Positions 1-8,403 of a stretch of 11,546 nucleotides of DNA are shown one piece after another. How positions within the stretch are numbered: position 1 is the first letter of the stretch; the number at the start of each line of letters is the position of its first letter. Under the pieces are notes generated by a model. The model worked only from the letters and a program-made list of their open reading frames with translations, searched no databases and was not told where the DNA came from. The position numbers and the translations under genes were made by a program. The DNA is from Desulfoprunum sp. (GTDB lineage Bacteria; Desulfobacterota; Desulfobulbia; Desulfobulbales; Desulfocapsaceae), in NCBI GenBank assembly GCA_030696435.1, contig JAUYSF010000232.1:1-11546 (forward strand), read 5' to 3'.

Positions 1-249
1 ATACTCAGTGAATCTGAAGAAGTGATTAACCCTTTTCTGCAGCGTCTTGAAAATGAAAAAGTCCCGGCCGAAGTACGGCTCATGGAAGAACCAGCCGGGA
101 AAATAATCACCGATGTGGCCACTATTGAAAATAGTGACCTGATCATTATGGGATCGCATGGCTTAAGCAACCTTGCAAGCCTGATAGTTGGCAGCGTAAC
201 CCACCGGGTCCTGCAGACAGCCCCTTGCTCTGTTTTGGTCGTGAGGTAG
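1..249 (+). CDS. Universal stress protein (UspA family), C-terminal part, cut by window edge
   Basis: The reading frame is open from base 1 to the TAG at 247-249 and gives the last 82 residues of a protein whose start lies outside the window. The GTG at 22 is probably an internal valine, because the frame continues upstream without a stop. The C-terminal part carries the nucleotide-binding signature G-2x-G-9x-G-S (MGSHG, nine residues, GS), followed by THRVLQTAPCSVLVVR, the typical last helix and beta strand of UspA domains. An intact signature points to the ATP-binding subclass. Members are small cytoplasmic proteins linked to stress or energy limitation; the specific role here is unknown. 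The gene converges with the acetyltransferase, with 46 bp between the stops. Confidence 0.93.
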   Translation: MLSESEEVINPFLQRLENEKVPAEVRLMEEPAGKIITDVATIENSDLIIMGSHGLSNLASLIVGSVTHRVLQTAPCSVLVVR

Positions 250-295
250 CGGCGAACGTACGGGGATTGATGGGGCGTGGGATTGCTAATTCCCC

Positions 296-733
296 TCATT
301 TTCTCTGATAGAGCTCAGGGACAATGATCTCCATGAAGTTTTCCGGTTTCTTCAGTGGGCCAAAGCCATTTTGACGATACAAGCCGTGCGCATCGGAAGT
401 AGCCAGCAGCCAGCGGCGCAGTCCCTGCAACTCTGGATGTGCAAGGAAACAGGAGATGAGCCATTTCCCGAGCCCACGGCCCCGGAACTCAGGCAGGATA
501 AAAATGTCGGCCAGATAGGCAAAAGTGGCACGATCCGTGATTGCCCGCCCGAAACCGATCTGACTGCCGTTATGATACACGCCGAAGGAAAGGGAATTCT
601 TGATCGCCTTCTCCACAATTGCCTTTGGGATGCCTTTTGCCCAGTATGACGTGCTTAAAAAACCATGGATCATCTCAATATCGAGATCATCCTGACGAGT
701 AGTAATTGTAAACTCCCCCTGCTGCCATTCCAT
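296..733 (-). CDS. GNAT-family N-acetyltransferase
   Basis: A 145-residue cytoplasmic protein with one GNAT fold. The acetyl-CoA pyrophosphate-binding loop is R84-G-R-G-L-G89, directly after the strand LADIFILPEF (residues 74-83), followed by the motif-A helix. The motif-B region (residues 108-126, containing ATSDAHGLYRQNGF) has the tyrosine commonly used as general acid in this family. The start at 733 is supported by a purine-rich AAAGGGG Shine-Dalgarno sequence about 7 nt upstream on the minus strand. Length is normal for a single-domain GNAT. The acceptor substrate cannot be told from the sequence. It is transcribed away from the beta-oxidation genes and is probably unrelated to them. Confidence 0.9.
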   Translation of the reverse strand: MEWQQGEFTITTRQDDLDIEMIHGFLSTSYWAKGIPKAIVEKAIKNSLSFGVYHNGSQIGFGRAITDRATFAYLADIFILPEFRGRGLGKWLISCFLAHPELQGLRRWLLATSDAHGLYRQNGFGPLKKPENFMEIIVPELYQRK

Positions 734-753
734 GCATTTCCCCTTTCAATGAG

Positions 754-768
754 CCAATGAAGCATTGG
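754..768. promoter_or_regulatory. Short inverted repeat in the leader of the GNAT gene
   Basis: CCAATG at 754-759 and CATTGG at 763-768 form perfect 6-bp arms around AAG. The repeat lies about 20 nt upstream of the acetyltransferase start codon. It could be a small operator or a leader hairpin; function is not established and an arm this short may be chance. Confidence 0.25.
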
Positions 769-878
769 TTGCCTTTGCCCCAGATTAAATTCCCCTTGTG
801 CAAATGTCACTGAGATAAACGCCTTTCCGGTGGAATATCCCGATCAACTCCCGGATTCGAGGCAGCCCCAAATTTCAC

Positions 879-897
879 GCTAGGTTGTAAACCTAGC
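879..897. promoter_or_regulatory. Perfect 19-bp palindrome upstream of the acyl-CoA synthetase (candidate operator)
   Basis: The sequence GCTAGGTT-GTA-AACCTAGC has two perfect 8-bp arms around a 3-nt centre. No T tract follows, so it is not a good intrinsic terminator. It sits in the 330-bp region between the divergently transcribed acetyltransferase and synthetase genes, 44 bp upstream of the proposed -35 box. Both position and symmetry suit a dimeric regulator site. Whether the TetR protein encoded at 8807-9400 binds it is unknown. Confidence 0.45.
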
Positions 898-940
898 CCC
901 CCTCAGCATTTTCTGCAGAGAGAAATAGGTTCTGTACCGA

Positions 941-969
941 TTGCCTGACCAAACAAGATCAAATACTAT
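941..969 (+). promoter_or_regulatory. Candidate sigma70 promoter of the beta-oxidation operon
   Basis: TTGCCT (941-946, 4 of 6 to TTGACA) and TACTAT (964-969, 4 of 6 to TATAAT) are separated by exactly 17 bp. Transcription would start near 976, leaving a leader of about 88 nt before the ATG at 1064. If correct, this rules out the upstream TTG at 941 as the translation start of the synthetase. Confidence 0.35.
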
Positions 970-1063
970 CGACGAACAGTGTTGCTCTCTGAAGGGGGGA
1001 AATACTTCCTTTTCGGCAGGGATTCTCCCTGGTGCAGCAGCCAAAAGATGGAGTGGTGTATTG

Positions 1064-2677
1064 ATGTTCAGGTCAAGCGTAAATCGTGACATTCTCAGCC
1101 CGATTTCCTTTCTCAGTCGCAGCGCGAGAGTTTATCCGGACAAGGTCGCGGTGATCTACGGTGAGCTCCTGTTTACCTACCGCGAATTTCAGGCAAGGGT
1201 TCATCAGTTGGCCAATGCTTTGCTGGCCAAGGGTATCGGCCCCGGCGGCAAGGTGGTGTTCATCTGTCCCAACACCCCACCGATGCTTGAGGCCCACTAC
1301 GCCATACCGATGATCGGGGCTGTCCTGGTCTGTGTCAACAGCCAGCTGTCCCGCCGGGAATATCTGCATATCATCAATCATTCCGATGCAAAAGCTGTTT
1401 TTGTCGACAATGAGTTCAGCCCCCGGATACAGCCGATTGTCGATGAGCTGGACAAGGTTGAGCTGTTCGTCACTATCTGCGACGACAGCTGCGCACCTCA
1501 GTTGCAAGGCCCGGAATATGAGGCGTTTTTGGCGACCGGCGCTACGACGCCACCTGCGGTGGAAGGCATCATCGATGAAGATGCGTTGATTGCCATCAAC
1601 TACACCTCGGGCACTACCGGTAAGCCCAAAGGCGTCATGTGCAGCCACCGCTCCACCTATCTGCACACCGTGGGCGAGATCATCGAATCGTCGCTCGGTC
1701 CGGACTCGGTGTATCTCTGGACCCTGCCGATGTTTCACTGCAATGGCTGGGGGTTTGCCTGGGCGGTCACGGCCGTGGGGGCGACCCATGTCTGCCTCCG
1801 ACACGATCTACCGCAAGAGATCTTTGGCCTGATCGAAAAAGAGAGCGTATCGCATCTCAGTGCCGCACCCAATATCCTGCTGCTGATGATCTGTTATCCT
1901 GAGGCGGCTCAGGTAAAACTGCGCCGTCCCCTGCAGATCCTCACTGCAGGGGCCTCGCCCTCTCCCGCCATCATCCAGGGTATGGAGGATATTGGTGCCA
2001 ATATCACCCACGTCTACGGCCTGACCGAGCTCCATGGGCCCCACAGTGTCTGTGCCTGGCAGGCCCCCTGGGTCGAACTCGATCCCGATAATGTTGCCAG
2101 GATGAAGGCCCGGCAGGGCGTGCCCTATACCACCAGCCTGCATATGGCCGTGGTCGACCCTTTGACCATGCAGCCCGTGCCGGATGATGGGCTGACCATG
2201 GGCGAAATCGTCATGCGGGGTAACAATGTCATGCTCGGCTATTACAAGGATCAGGAGGCGACGGACCTGGCCTTTCGCGACGGCTGGTTCCACAGCGGCG
2301 ACCTGGGAGTGATGCATCCTGATGGCTATATCCAGATCATGGATCGGGCCAATGACATCATCGTCAGGGGCGGCGACATCATCTCCTCGCTGGAAATCGA
2401 AGAGGTTATCTACCGGCATCCCGATATCCTGGAAGTTGCGGTGGTATCGGCCCCTGACCCGATCTGGGGCGAGGTGCCGAAGGCCTTCGTGGTAGCCAAA
2501 CTGGGCCGCAAACCGACGGAAAATGAGATCATCGAGTTCTGTCGAAAAAATCATGCCCAGTTCAAGGCGCCGGAAACGGTTGAATTCTGCCAACTGCCCA
2601 AGACGGCAACCGGCAAGACCATCAAGGCCCAACTGCGGAGCCGGGAATGGTTGGGACTTGAACGTAAAGTGAGCTGA
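1064..2677 (+). CDS. AMP-forming acyl-CoA synthetase (fatty-acid--CoA ligase)
   Basis: A 537-residue ANL-superfamily enzyme that activates a carboxylic acid with ATP and CoA to an acyl-CoA, the entry step of beta-oxidation. Visible motifs are the phosphate loop YTSGTTGKPKGV (180-191), VYGLTE (317-322), the ribose-binding GWFHSGDLG (407-415, D413), the hinge region DRANDIIVRGG (427-437) and the catalytic lysine K518 in LPKTATGKTIK. Residues 438-442 read DIISS where ENISS is usual. The ATG at 1064 was chosen because GGAG (1050-1053) precedes it with 10 nt spacing and because the product begins like fatty-acyl synthetases (LSPISFLSRSARVYPDK). An in-frame TTG at 941 would add 41 atypical residues. 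It is the first gene of the cluster, 77 bp before thiolase 1. Chain length is not predictable from sequence alone; a medium-chain or branched acid is as likely as a long one. Confidence 0.93.
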   Translation: MFRSSVNRDILSPISFLSRSARVYPDKVAVIYGELLFTYREFQARVHQLANALLAKGIGPGGKVVFICPNTPPMLEAHYAIPMIGAVLVCVNSQLSRREYLHIINHSDAKAVFVDNEFSPRIQPIVDELDKVELFVTICDDSCAPQLQGPEYEAFLATGATTPPAVEGIIDEDALIAINYTSGTTGKPKGVMCSHRSTYLHTVGEIIESSLGPDSVYLWTLPMFHCNGWGFAWAVTAVGATHVCLRHDLPQEIFGLIEKESVSHLSAAPNILLLMICYPEAAQVKLRRPLQILTAGASPSPAIIQGMEDIGANITHVYGLTELHGPHSVCAWQAPWVELDPDNVARMKARQGVPYTTSLHMAVVDPLTMQPVPDDGLTMGEIVMRGNNVMLGYYKDQEATDLAFRDGWFHSGDLGVMHPDGYIQIMDRANDIIVRGGDIISSLEIEEVIYRHPDILEVAVVSAPDPIWGEVPKAFVVAKLGRKPTENEIIEFCRKNHAQFKAPETVEFCQLPKTATGKTIKAQLRSREWLGLERKVS

Positions 2678-2754
2678 GCCCCCGGGGCGCTAGCGCAAAC
2701 CGTGGCGTCTGAGCGTCATTCATTGTCCAAAAATCTCACAGGAGCGATAACAAA

Positions 2755-4047
2755 ATGAATAAAGTTGTCATAGTCAGTGGATGCAGGACGGCCGTGGGAG
2801 CATTCGGCGGCGCTCTGAAGGATGTACCGGTGGTTGACCTGGGGGCTCTGGTCCTGCGGGAAACCTTGCAGAAGGCCGGTCTGCGACCGGTTCGCAGCGG
2901 CGATTTTCAAGAAACCGTGCCAAAAAAACTGGCCGACCAGCAGGAGCTTGAGCTGGAGAGCAGGTATGCCGGCTGGGATTCCGCTCTCCGGGAGATCGCC
3001 ATCGATGAGGCCATCATGGGCAATGTTCTGCAGGCCGGGCAAGGCCAGAATCCGGCCAGGCAGGCCATGGTCAGGGCCGGATTATGCAAGGAAACCCCGG
3101 CCTTCAGCGTCAACAAGGTCTGTGGCTCGGGACTGAAGGCGATTGCCCTTGCCGCCCAGTCCATCATGACCGGCCAGGCCGAGGTGGTGCTGGCCGGCGG
3201 CCAGGAGAATATGAGCCAGACCCCGATGGCGATGCTCAAAGGGCGATGGGGCTATCGCATGGAGATCACCGGGGTCGGCGAAATCCATGACCTGCTGGTC
3301 TATGACGCCCTCTATGAGATCTTCTACGGCTATCACATGGGGGTTACCGCCGAAAACATCGCTAAGCTCTACAATATCAGCCGCGAAGATCAGGACCGGC
3401 TGGCCGCTCTCAGCCATGCCAGGGCCATGACGGCCATCGACAAAGGCTGGTTTGCCGAGGAGATCGTGCCGGTAATGGTGAAGTCGCGCAAAGAGGAGAT
3501 CATTGTCGATCGGGACGAACGGCCGATGCTCACCAGCATCGAAAAACTGGCCAGGCTGCGGCCGGTCTTTGCCAAGGATGGTACGGTGACGGCCGGCAAC
3601 GCCTCGGGCATCAATGACGGGGCCGCGGCGGTGCTGCTGATGAGTGCGGAGAAGGCCAGACAGCTCGGCCTCAAACCACTCCTGACCATTGAGGGCTTTG
3701 CCTCAGGCGGGCTCGATCCGGCCTACATGGGCCTCGGCCCGGTGCCGGCGATCAAGCGGGCCTTGAAGCAGGCCAAGATGACCATAGCTGATATCGAGAT
3801 GATCGAACTCAACGAGGCCTTTGCCTCCCAGGCCATCGGCTGCATGCTTGAACTCGGTATCGAGGTGGAGAAACCCAACCAGCTCGGCAGCGCGATCTCC
3901 ATGGGCCATCCGGTCGGTTGTACCGGCGCGAGGCAGATGGTGACCACCCTCAGCCAGATGCAGCGCAACAACTTCGCCACCGGCCTGATCAGCATGTGTA
4001 TCGGCGGTGGTATGGGAATGGCCATGGTGGTCAGCAATAAAGAATAA
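2755..4047 (+). CDS. Thiolase 1 (acetyl-CoA C-acyltransferase / acetyltransferase)
   Basis: A 430-residue thiolase that cleaves 3-ketoacyl-CoA with CoA to acetyl-CoA and a shortened acyl-CoA (or acetoacetyl-CoA to two acetyl-CoA). All catalytic elements are present: nucleophile C123 in NKVCGSG, N353 in NEAF, H385 in [10 protein letters not shown] and C415 in CIGGGMG. Asn-His-Cys spacings (32 and 30) equal those of the Zoogloea enzyme (N316, H348, C378). C123 lies 34 residues later than C89 there, because an extra charged segment of roughly residues 44-82 interrupts the N-terminal domain. The frame is intact through it, so it is not a frameshift. AGGAG (2740-2744) lies 10 nt before the ATG. 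It follows the synthetase by 77 bp. The stop codon falls inside the target duplication of a small inserted element. Confidence 0.94.
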   Translation: MNKVVIVSGCRTAVGAFGGALKDVPVVDLGALVLRETLQKAGLRPVRSGDFQETVPKKLADQQELELESRYAGWDSALREIAIDEAIMGNVLQAGQGQNPARQAMVRAGLCKETPAFSVNKVCGSGLKAIALAAQSIMTGQAEVVLAGGQENMSQTPMAMLKGRWGYRMEITGVGEIHDLLVYDALYEIFYGYHMGVTAENIAKLYNISREDQDRLAALSHARAMTAIDKGWFAEEIVPVMVKSRKEEIIVDRDERPMLTSIEKLARLRPVFAKDGTVTAGNASGINDGAAAVLLMSAEKARQLGLKPLLTIEGFASGGLDPAYMGLGPVPAIKRALKQAKMTIADIEMIELNEAFASQAIGCMLELGIEVEKPNQLGSAISMGHPVGCTGARQMVTTLSQMQRNNFATGLISMCIGGGMGMAMVVSNKE

Positions 4048-4049
4048 TC
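4042..4049. repeat. Left copy of an 8-bp target-site duplication
   Basis: GAATAATC occurs here and again, identically, at 4189-4196. The two copies directly flank the palindromic element. The TAA stop of thiolase 1 (4045-4047) lies inside this copy. Confidence 0.5.
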
Positions 4050-4067
4050 GTAACCGTTATTGTTGTC

Positions 4068-4092
4068 ATTCCGGCAGGCTTTAGGCCGGAAT
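4068..4092. repeat. Left hairpin of the inserted element
   Basis: ATTCCGGC (4068-4075) pairs perfectly with GCCGGAAT (4085-4092) around a 9-nt loop. No U tract follows. It is related to the right hairpin by overall inverted symmetry. Confidence 0.65.
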
Positions 4093-4120
4093 CCAGAGTA
4101 TTGCAGTTTTAAAAACCTGG

Positions 4121-4145
4121 ATCCCCGACAGAAGCATTCGGGGAT
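4121..4145. repeat. Right hairpin of the inserted element
   Basis: ATCCCCGA (4121-4128) pairs perfectly with TCGGGGAT (4138-4145) around a 9-nt loop. The geometry (8-9-8) is identical to the left hairpin, although the stem bases differ. Confidence 0.65.
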
Positions 4146-4188
4146 GACAGACATTTTTCTCCGTGATCAGATGTAGCTAAACAGTTAC

Positions 4189-4196
4189 GAATAATC
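4189..4196. repeat. Right copy of the 8-bp target-site duplication
   Basis: GAATAATC, identical to 4042-4049. It is followed by AATAATC, so part of the match could reflect a local AATAATC repeat and not a true duplication. Confidence 0.5.
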
Positions 4197-4249
4197 AATA
4201 ATCAAAGGCGCCAGTGTCGGCCCTTCATAAACAATTTCGGGAGCATAAG

Positions 4250-5110
4250 ATGCACGTACAAACCTTTGGTGTAATCGGAGCCGGCCAGATGGGCGGAGGC
4301 ATAGCCCAGGTGGCCGCGGCAAGCGGTCTGAATGTCATTCTCCAGGATATCTCGAATGAATGTGTGGAGCGCGGGCTGGCGGTCATCGCCAAGAACCTGC
4401 AACGTAGCGTGGACAAAGGAAAGATCACCAGTGAGCAACACGAAGCGATCCTTGACCGGATCACGCCCTGCACGGATCTCGTCAATATGCGGGCAGCCGA
4501 CTTTGTGGTTGAGGCCGCCTCCGAGAACGAGGAGATCAAATTCAAGATTTTCGCCCAGCTCGATGAGATCTGCCCACCGCATGCCATCCTCTCCTCAAAT
4601 ACCTCGTCCATTCCGATTGGCCGTATTGCCTCCCAGACCAGAAGGCCGGATAAGGTGATCGGTATGCATTTCATGAATCCGGTGCCGGTCATGAAGTTGG
4701 TTGAGATTATCCGCGCCCTGCCAACCTCCGACGAAACCTACCAGGTAACGGTGGAACTGGCCGGAAAGATGGGTAAAACTCCGGCCCAGGCCAGTGACTT
4801 TCCCGGATTCATCGCCAACAGGATCCTGTTGCCGATGATCAACGAGGCCATATTCTGCCTCTATCAAGGTGTTGGCGACAAGGAATCCATCGACAAGGTG
4901 ATGGAGTTCGGCATGAACCATCCCATGGGCCCCCTGGCCCTGGCCGATCTGATCGGTCTCGATACCTGCCTGGCAATCCTCAATACCCTGCATCAAGGAT
5001 TGGGCGATCCGAAATACCGCCCCTGTCCGCTGCTCAGGCAATATGTCGAATCCGGCTGGTTGGGCCGCAAGACCGGCAGGGGATTTTTCAATTACCAACC
5101 ACAACTGTGA
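4250..5110 (+). CDS. hbd: 3-hydroxyacyl-CoA (3-hydroxybutyryl-CoA) dehydrogenase
   Basis: A 286-residue NAD(P)-dependent dehydrogenase that oxidises 3-hydroxyacyl-CoA to 3-ketoacyl-CoA, the substrate of the adjacent thiolase. The N-terminal Rossmann domain shows VIGAGQMGGGIAQ (G10, G12, G15), with D33 after the second strand favouring NAD. The catalytic set is in place: S119 in SSNTSS, H140 in GMHFMNP, E152 and N190 in PGFIANR. The C-terminal helical domain ends with the family pattern GRKTGRGFFNY. Length matches stand-alone clostridial-type Hbd enzymes, and no hydratase domain is fused. The ATG at 4250 was chosen over an in-frame GTG at 4214 because GGGAG (4239-4243) lies 6 nt upstream and the Rossmann strand begins at once. 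It is separated from thiolase 1 by the inserted element and from the acyl-CoA dehydrogenase by 45 bp. Confidence 0.94.
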   Translation: MHVQTFGVIGAGQMGGGIAQVAAASGLNVILQDISNECVERGLAVIAKNLQRSVDKGKITSEQHEAILDRITPCTDLVNMRAADFVVEAASENEEIKFKIFAQLDEICPPHAILSSNTSSIPIGRIASQTRRPDKVIGMHFMNPVPVMKLVEIIRALPTSDETYQVTVELAGKMGKTPAQASDFPGFIANRILLPMINEAIFCLYQGVGDKESIDKVMEFGMNHPMGPLALADLIGLDTCLAILNTLHQGLGDPKYRPCPLLRQYVESGWLGRKTGRGFFNYQPQL

Positions 5111-5155
5111 AACAATACAACACCTACCTCAACACCATCCAAAGGGAGCACTACT

Positions 5156-6301
<1,146 letters not shown>

Positions 6302-6314
6302 AAAAAAGGAGCAC

Positions 6315-6365
6315 TCTCCCGCCCCTTTTTCCGGCGGGGAGGGGCTTCTCCTGGCCTCTCCCCGC
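6315..6365 (+). promoter_or_regulatory. Two overlapping alternative hairpins between the acyl-CoA dehydrogenase and EMO genes
   Basis: GCGGGGAGGGG (6334-6344) pairs with CCTCTCCCCGC (6355-6365) over 11 bp with one G-U pair and a 10-nt loop. The left arm can instead pair with upstream CCCGCC (6318-6323) through GGCGGG (6333-6338), extendable past a bulge. The two folds exclude each other. Only a weak TGTTTA follows, so a full intrinsic terminator is not supported. The structure may tune expression of the downstream gene or stabilise the upstream mRNA. Confidence 0.45.
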
Positions 6366-6417
6366 TGTTTACGACCAATATTCGCAGGCCTTGCGAAACC
6401 GGTAATGGAAGACTGTG

Positions 6418-8403
6418 ATGGAATATACCCGTGAAATTTACTGGAACGTGGGCCATGGGCTTACCACCCTTGCCCCGATGTATCTGTTGGCCCTTGTTGC
6501 CCTCTCTGTCCTTGTTTTCGGCAGCCTCCGGCGCATCAAGATCTACCGGCTCGGCCATGGGCTGAACCGGTTGGACCAGCCCTTTGCCCGGTTTGGCAGC
6601 ATGCTGCAAAATGTCCTGCTGCAGAATCGGGTCCTGCGGGTGAAGGGGCCAGGCCTTGCCCATGCCATGTTTTTCTGGGGATTTGGCCTGCTCTTTATCG
6701 GCACAGGCCTGATTGTGCTGCAGGCCGACTTTACCGACCTGTTGTTCGATGTGGTCTTTCTCAAAGGCTGGTTGTACCAGGCTTTCAGTATCGTTCTCGA
6801 TCTTGCCGGGCTGGTGGCGATCGCCATGCTGCTCGGCCTACTGGTACGGCGCTGGATCGTGCGGCCCGCAGGACTTGAATCCAGCAGGGATGATGTGATC
6901 ATGCATGCACTGCTGCTCGCCATCCTCGTCACCGGCTTTGTCATTGAAGGGGCCAGGATGGCGGTCACCGAGCTGGACACGCCGCTTGCCCTCTGGTCAC
7001 CGGTGGGTCTGGTGCTGGCCGGGCTCATGGAGGGTATGAATGAGCAGTCGCTCCTTGTTTTGCATAAAGGCCTGTGGTGGTTCCATCTGGTCCTGGCTCT
7101 GCTGTTCATCTCTCTGATCCCGTTTACTAAATTCCGCCACATCCTGACTACCAGCCTCAACGCCTTCCTGGCGGACCGGGGACCGGTGGGCAAACTGGCG
7201 ACCATCGATCTGGAAAATGAAGAGACCGAATCGTTCGGGGCACGAAAAGTTATCGATCTGAGCTGGAAGGATCTGTTCGACGCCGATGCCTGCACCCTCT
7301 GCAAGCGCTGCCAGGACAGGTGCCCGGCTTATGCGACGGACAAACCCCTGTCGCCGATGCAGGTGGTCAAGCGGATTGGCGAGATTGCGGCCGGCAGTCC
7401 GGAGGCTGATCTCATTGAGGCGGTCGGCCGCGACGCCATCTGGTCCTGCACCACCTGCCGGGCCTGCCAGGATATCTGCCCCGCCTCGATTGAACAAGTA
7501 GGCAAGATCATCGAGATGCGGCGCAACCTGGTACTCATGGAAGGAGAATTTCCAGGAGACGAGGTGATGACCGCCATGGAACAGCTTGAGGTCAACGGCA
7601 ATCCCTTAGGCATGGGTTATGCCTCCCGTGGCGACTGGGCTGAGGGCTTGAGTGTAGCCAGTCTGGCCGATTCTGTGGATATCGATATCCTCTATTTTGT
7701 CGGTTGTTATGCCAGTTTTGACAAACGCAATACGGCGGTGGCCCGGAGTTTCATCACACTCTGCCAGGCTGCCGGCATCAAGGTCGGTATGCTCGGCAAG
7801 GAAGAGAAGTGCTGCGGCGAACCTGCCAGGAAGATGGGCAACGAGTATCTCTACCAGACCCTGGCCGGCGAAAATATCGAGCTGCTCAAGGGCTATGGTG
7901 TGAAGAAGATCGTCACCACCTGTCCGCACTGCTTCAACACGCTGGCCAAGGATTACCGCGATCTCGGGCTTGATTGTGAGGTTGAATCCCACCCGGTCTT
8001 TCTGGCCAGGCTGGTGGAGGAAGGCAAACTCTCCATCCGCAAAGAGGGATTCGAGTGTACCTACCATGATTCATGCTATCTCGGGCGCCATAACGGTATC
8101 TATGAGATGCCGCGTCAGCTCATCGAGACGGCGGGCGGACACCTCGTCGAAATGGCCAAAAATCGCGATCAGGCCTTCTGCTGCAGTGCCGGCGGCGGGC
8201 GCATCCTCGCCGAAGAAAAGCTCGGCAGCAGGATCAATATCAAAAGGGTGGAGCAGGCCTGCGCCACCGGGGCCGGCCTGCTCGTCTCCAACTGCCCTTT
8301 CTGTCTGACCATGTTTGAGGACGGCGTGAAGGGGGCAAATGTCGAGGATAAACTGAGACCGCGGGATATCGCCGAGCTTCTGGTGGAACGGCTGCAGGCT
8401 TGA
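6418..8403 (+). CDS. Membrane-bound ETF:menaquinone oxidoreductase-like FeS protein (EMO; HdrD/CCG family)
   Basis: A 661-residue fusion. Residues 1-245 are a NarI-like membrane domain with about five or six hydrophobic segments (near 17-38, 80-103, 118-146, 160-182, 190-205, 216-236) and histidines suited to heme b (H13, H82, H163, H216, H223). Two [4Fe-4S] ferredoxin motifs follow: C292-x2-C295-x2-C298-x3-C302 and C344-x2-C347-x2-C350-x3-C354. The C-terminal half holds two CCG repeats (PF02754 type): C430/C465-C466-G/C502-x2-C505 and C553/C588-C589/C626-x2-C629. In syntrophic and other anaerobic fatty-acid oxidisers this arrangement passes electrons from acyl-CoA dehydrogenase, via ETF, to menaquinone. 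The location behind the dehydrogenase fits that role. The ATG at 6418 has GGAAG 6 nt upstream; the GTG at 6415 is too close to it. A heterodisulfide-reductase-like role is less likely. Confidence 0.88.
   Translation: MEYTREIYWNVGHGLTTLAPMYLLALVALSVLVFGSLRRIKIYRLGHGLNRLDQPFARFGSMLQNVLLQNRVLRVKGPGLAHAMFFWGFGLLFIGTGLIVLQADFTDLLFDVVFLKGWLYQAFSIVLDLAGLVAIAMLLGLLVRRWIVRPAGLESSRDDVIMHALLLAILVTGFVIEGARMAVTELDTPLALWSPVGLVLAGLMEGMNEQSLLVLHKGLWWFHLVLALLFISLIPFTKFRHILTTSLNAFLADRGPVGKLATIDLENEETESFGARKVIDLSWKDLFDADACTLCKRCQDRCPAYATDKPLSPMQVVKRIGEIAAGSPEADLIEAVGRDAIWSCTTCRACQDICPASIEQVGKIIEMRRNLVLMEGEFPGDEVMTAMEQLEVNGNPLGMGYASRGDWAEGLSVASLADSVDIDILYFVGCYASFDKRNTAVARSFITLCQAAGIKVGMLGKEEKCCGEPARKMGNEYLYQTLAGENIELLKGYGVKKIVTTCPHCFNTLAKDYRDLGLDCEVESHPVFLARLVEEGKLSIRKEGFECTYHDSCYLGRHNGIYEMPRQLIETAGGHLVEMAKNRDQAFCCSAGGGRILAEEKLGSRINIKRVEQACATGAGLLVSNCPFCLTMFEDGVKGANVEDKLRPRDIAELLVERLQA

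Larger units (their letters stand above)
4050..4188. mobile_element. Small non-autonomous palindromic element (MITE-like) in the operon
   Basis: This 139-bp stretch without coding capacity starts GTAACCGTTA and ends TAAACAGTTAC, so its ends form an imperfect inverted repeat (GTAAC-C/T-GTT core). It is bounded by perfect 8-bp direct repeats. Inside, 4064-4149 is a larger inverted repeat: TGTCAT (4064-4069) against ATGACA (4144-4149), and ATCCAG (4091-4096) against CTGGAT (4117-4122). Each half folds on itself into a hairpin. This architecture is that of a MITE or REP/BIME-like repeat. Removing element and one duplication leaves a thiolase-to-dehydrogenase gap of about 55 bp, similar to other gaps in the cluster. 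Copies elsewhere in the genome are predicted but cannot be seen here. Confidence 0.62.

Noticed and set aside
250..295. Bidirectional terminator between the stress protein and acetyltransferase genes
   Set aside because: The best pairing (GGGATT with AATTCCC) contains a mismatch and has a very short loop, and no clean T tract is placed correctly.
941..1063. N-terminal extension of the acyl-CoA synthetase from a TTG at 941
   Set aside because: The 41 added residues do not resemble the family, no ribosome site precedes the TTG, and the proposed -35 and -10 boxes overlap it.
1073..1804. Long open frame on the minus strand inside the acyl-CoA synthetase gene
   Set aside because: It is wholly antisense to a gene with a complete set of ANL motifs, shows no domain and has no convincing ribosome site; it reflects GC-rich codon usage.
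1808..2632. 274-codon minus-strand open frame in the C-terminal half of the synthetase gene
   Set aside because: Same reason: a shadow of a well-supported gene, with a composition typical of antisense translation (many His, Asp, Gly) and no family motif.
2678..2696. GC-rich palindromic bases after the synthetase stop (GCGCTAGCGC) as a terminator
   Set aside because: No T tract follows and the next gene of the operon begins 77 bp downstream; it is more likely plain GC-rich sequence.
4214..4249. GTG start for the 3-hydroxyacyl-CoA dehydrogenase
   Set aside because: The ATG at 4250 has a GGGAG ribosome site and places the Rossmann strand at the very N-terminus, as in the family.
6543..7304. 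253-codon minus-strand open frame within the EMO gene
   Set aside because: It is Arg- and Ser-rich antisense translation of a membrane domain, with no independent support.
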